The notes beneath the pieces were generated by a model that saw only the letters and a list, made by a program, of their open reading frames with translations, had not been told where the DNA came from and ran no database searches. A program made the position numbers and the translations under genes. Below are positions 5,915-7,661 of a stretch of 7,661 bases of DNA, piece by piece (the first letter of the stretch is position 1; every line of letters begins with the position of its first letter). The stretch covers positions 1 to 7,661 of the forward strand of contig JAHHUJ010000093.1 in the NCBI GenBank assembly GCA_020024075.1. Direction: 5' to 3'. Origin of the DNA: Psychrobacter sp. Its GTDB lineage: Bacteria; Pseudomonadota; Gammaproteobacteria; Pseudomonadales; Moraxellaceae.

Positions 5915-6361
5915 ATGAGTAATGACACCCCAAGACTAGATCCAAAATCTATGCCACTACAAGGCGATGTGACTTGGCAAGAGGACAAACACTTTATTGG
6001 TACTGCGCCATCGGGCAAGAGAGTTGATATTGATGCCAATAAAGTAGCCGGTGCCAGTCCTATGGAGCTTGTTTTATTAGGTTTAGGTGGCTGTGCCAGC
6101 TATGATGTGGTCGGTATTTTGCAAAAGAGCCGTCAAGATATCCAAGATGTGCGCTGTGAGTTATCCGCAGTTCGCGCCGATACGGTACCAGCGGTATATA
6201 CCGACATTCATCTGCATTTTGTGGTGACCGGTAATAACGTCAAAGAAAAACAAGTAGAAAAAGCAGTGGCACTGTCTGCAGACAAATACTGCTCAGCCAG
6301 CAAAATGCTAGCGGACGGTGGGGTGCATATTACCCATAGCTTTGAAGTGGTTGCCAGTTAA
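5915..6361 (+). CDS. OsmC family protein, YhfA-like
   Basis: A 148-residue OsmC-superfamily protein that resembles E. coli YhfA along most of its length, with a slightly longer N-terminus. Related OsmC and Ohr proteins are thiol peroxidases that reduce organic hydroperoxides through two cysteines. Both are present: Cys60 in GLGGCASYDVV and Cys126 in SADKYCSASKML. ASPMELVL (47-54), with conserved Glu51, and the FVVTG segment are also typical. The protein is presumably cytoplasmic and homodimeric (family knowledge). The YhfA branch has no firmly assigned substrate, so peroxidase activity is inferred. AGGA at 5904-5907 lies 7 bases before the ATG. A promoter candidate lies at 5850-5876. The MAPEG gene follows after 98 bp with no terminator between them, so the two may share a transcript. 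Confidence 0.93.
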   Translation: MSNDTPRLDPKSMPLQGDVTWQEDKHFIGTAPSGKRVDIDANKVAGASPMELVLLGLGGCASYDVVGILQKSRQDIQDVRCELSAVRADTVPAVYTDIHLHFVVTGNNVKEKQVEKAVALSADKYCSASKMLADGGVHITHSFEVVAS

Positions 6362-6400
6362 TCTCAGGCCACAGCTCTCAGGGCAAGCCTAGTAATCAAT

Positions 6401-6414
6401 AACTAACTAACTAA
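6401..6414 (+). repeat. AACT tetranucleotide run
   Basis: AACTAACTAACTAA is 3.5 copies of a 4-bp unit in the gap between the OsmC-like and MAPEG genes. Because the unit length is not a multiple of three, it puts TAA stop codons in all three forward frames. It is probably simple-sequence DNA without a role. Confidence 0.55.
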
Positions 6415-6459
6415 TAAATTAAATAGGCAGTAAATGATTAGTCGAAACCTAAGGAAGAT

Positions 6460-6888
6460 ATGATGAGTTGGTTCTTTGCCTTAATACCAGACACTGCAAA
6501 TGTGGCTATCTGGACTATGATAATTGCCAGTGCCCTACCTTTTTTGCTTGCCATGCTGGCTAAGGCTCTGGGTGGATTTAGTATGGCTGACAATAGTCAT
6601 CCCCGTGAAGTAGTCGCTAAGTTTAGTGGTAGGGCAGCGCGTGCTTATGCTGCGCAGCAAAATAGCTTCGAGAGTTTGCCGATATTTTTAGCCGCAGTGA
6701 TCGTTGCCATGTTGTTTTTTGTGCCCCAAGTTGTGGTCAACTATCTGGCTGTGTTGTACGTGGCTTTACGGCTAATTTATGCCATCGCTTATATCGTTAA
6801 CCTGCCAACTTTACGCTCTATCATTTGGGCGTTATCGATGGCTTGTTGTTTTATGCTGTTTTATTTGGCGGTAAAAATGGCCTTTTAG
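6460..6888 (+). CDS. MAPEG family membrane protein
   Basis: A 142-residue protein with four predicted membrane helices at about 15-37, 72-90, 92-113 and 119-139. This is the size and topology of the MAPEG family (membrane-associated proteins in eicosanoid and glutathione metabolism). The RAARAYAAQQNSFESLP segment (58-74) is the family's signature loop leading into helix 2, with Asn68 and Glu71 conserved. LRLIYAIAYIVNLPTLRS (103-120) matches the helix 3 to 4 region. Some MAPEG proteins are glutathione transferases or peroxidases, but many bacterial members have no proven activity, so function is open. The sequence begins with two ATGs; AAGGA at 6451-6455 is 4 bases from the first and 7 from the second (6463), so the second may be the real start. 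It may be cotranscribed with the OsmC-like gene. Confidence 0.9.
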   Translation: MMSWFFALIPDTANVAIWTMIIASALPFLLAMLAKALGGFSMADNSHPREVVAKFSGRAARAYAAQQNSFESLPIFLAAVIVAMLFFVPQVVVNYLAVLYVALRLIYAIAYIVNLPTLRSIIWALSMACCFMLFYLAVKMAF

Positions 6889-6889
6889 A

Positions 6890-6932
6890 ACTTAGATAAT
6901 TCGATACTTAGATAGTTCGAACACTTTGATAG
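6890..6932 (+). repeat. Short degenerate tandem repeat after the MAPEG stop codon
   Basis: ACTTAGATAATTCGAT (6890-6905) is followed directly by ACTTAGATAGTTCGAA (6906-6921), 14 of 16 bases identical. A partial third unit, ACTTTGATAG (6923-6932), differs from the second at one base. The repeat starts two bases after the stop codon and ends about 20 bases before the terminator hairpin. It looks like a local slippage duplication. Confidence 0.65.
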
Positions 6933-6952
6933 GCTGTAAATAAACTAAAATA

Positions 6953-6990
6953 AAAAAAAGGAGCTTAATTGATATCCAGCTCCTTTTTTT
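6953..6990. terminator. Bidirectional intrinsic terminator between the MAPEG gene and dusC
   Basis: A 13-bp stem pairs 6953-6965 (seven A's then GGAGCT) with 6978-6990 (AGCTCC then seven T's) around a 12-base loop. The T-run on the + strand and the A-run at 6952-6959 on the other side give a U-tract in both directions. It can therefore end both convergent genes. Confidence 0.9.
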
Positions 6991-7028
6991 GGTTGCCAGT
7001 TTATTACAAGCATAATTGAGAGCTAAAG

Positions 7029-7661
7029 TTACCCAATTTGTGCTTCAAGCTTATCCATAATGCTCTGCTTATCGCGCACGCGCTTGATGTCCTCCCACAG
7101 CTCTTTGGCTTCTACATAGCCTTTACTGAGCATGCCGAGCCATTGTTTATAGCGACCAATTAATGCCACATCGCTTTTTGCCTCGCCTTGCAAGAAGGCA
7201 ATTTGATGCATAATAAGCGCCTGCCAGGGTAGGGTAATGTCTGGGTTATCAATTTGGGCCACCAAATCTGGTCGGGTTACGGCCCCTCGACCCAGCATAA
7301 GGTGCGCGGTATTGGATTGTGCGCTACAACGTAGGGCATGGTCATGATTCCAGATTTCGCCATTAGCAATCACTGGTATATTAAGCTCTGTGAAGCTGAC
7401 AATTTTTTCCCAATAAGCAGGAGGCTTGTAGCCTTGAGTCTTGGTGCGGGCGTGTATCGTTAGCCAGTCAGCCCCACTATCAGCAATGGCACTTCTAATG
7501 TCTTGCAGATTATTGCTGTCGGTATAGCCCAAGCGTATTTTTGCTGAAACTGGGATATGGCTCGGTGTTTTGTCGCGTACTGCCGAGATGATGTCACGCA
7601 TTAATTTAGGCTCATTGAGTAGGACGCTTCCGCCACGGTGGTTGTTTACGGTCTTGGCAGG
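7029..7661 (-). CDS. dusC: tRNA-dihydrouridine synthase, DusC type, cut at the right edge
   Basis: The frame is open from the right edge to a stop at 7031-7029, giving 210 visible C-terminal residues. An internal ATG at 7601 is not the start: the frame upstream continues with PAKTVNNHRGGSVLLNEPKL, which is conserved Dus sequence. Dus enzymes use FMN and NADPH to reduce specific tRNA uridines to dihydrouridine; DusC acts at U16 in E. coli. Visible landmarks, numbered from the first visible residue, are AKIRLG (active-site Lys41 and Arg43), IHARTKTQGY (His70), the FMN-site segment NGEIW (100-104) and LGRGA (123-127). The helical C-terminal domain (GRYKQWLGMLSKGY onward) resembles E. coli DusC more than DusA or DusB. 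The catalytic Cys of the GCPAK motif lies just outside the window, and about 100 N-terminal residues are missing. Confidence 0.93.
   Translation of the reverse strand, partial: PAKTVNNHRGGSVLLNEPKLMRDIISAVRDKTPSHIPVSAKIRLGYTDSNNLQDIRSAIADSGADWLTIHARTKTQGYKPPAYWEKIVSFTELNIPVIANGEIWNHDHALRCSAQSNTAHLMLGRGAVTRPDLVAQIDNPDITLPWQALIMHQIAFLQGEAKSDVALIGRYKQWLGMLSKGYVEAKELWEDIKRVRDKQSIMDKLEAQIG

Noticed and set aside
5839..6039. 66-codon reverse frame across the start of the OsmC-like gene
   Set aside because: Antisense to a clear OsmC start and its ribosome binding site, with no recognisable product.
7599..7601. ATG at 7601-7599 as the start of dusC
   Set aside because: The open frame continues to the window edge with conserved Dus residues (PAKTVNNHRGG), so this Met is internal and the gene is cut by the edge.

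Overview
The window reads as an ordinary chromosomal stretch of a gammaproteobacterium, most likely a member of the Moraxellaceae close to Psychrobacter. This is an inference from three things: a moderately AT-rich composition, RppH and DusC proteins of gammaproteobacterial type, and a GDSL esterase autotransporter of the EstA/McaP kind known from Pseudomonas and Moraxella. No insertion sequence, phage gene, CRISPR array, tRNA or rRNA was seen.

Layout from left to right. Bases 1-74 hold the first 24 codons of an unrecognised leftward gene. A gene-free stretch of 383 bp separates it from a rightward NRDE/TANGO2-family gene (458-1327), followed by a zinc-dependent medium-chain alcohol dehydrogenase (1510-2604). 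This pair converges with a leftward rppH (2766-3287); a hairpin at 2655-2690, with an A-run before it and a T-run after it, can terminate both strands. A 479-bp gene-free region separates rppH from the rightward 629-residue autotransporter esterase (3767-5656). That region holds a good promoter, two overlapping palindromes at the predicted transcription start, and several spaced repeats. The esterase has its own terminator (5704-5743). Next come an OsmC/YhfA-like gene (5915-6361) and a four-helix MAPEG-family membrane protein (6460-6888), with no terminator visible between them. They converge with a leftward dusC whose 5' end lies beyond the right edge; a second bidirectional hairpin (6953-6990) sits between.

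The genes do not form one pathway. They cover RNA 5'-end processing (RppH), tRNA modification (DusC), cell-surface lipid or ester hydrolysis (autotransporter), redox and thiol chemistry (alcohol dehydrogenase, OsmC, and possibly MAPEG) and a poorly understood NRDE protein. Most appear to be transcribed singly. I found no convincing new multi-gene system. The points most worth a second look are the regulatory DNA ahead of the esterase, the inverted repeat filling the spacer of the likely osmC promoter, and the unusual C-terminus of the autotransporter barrel.
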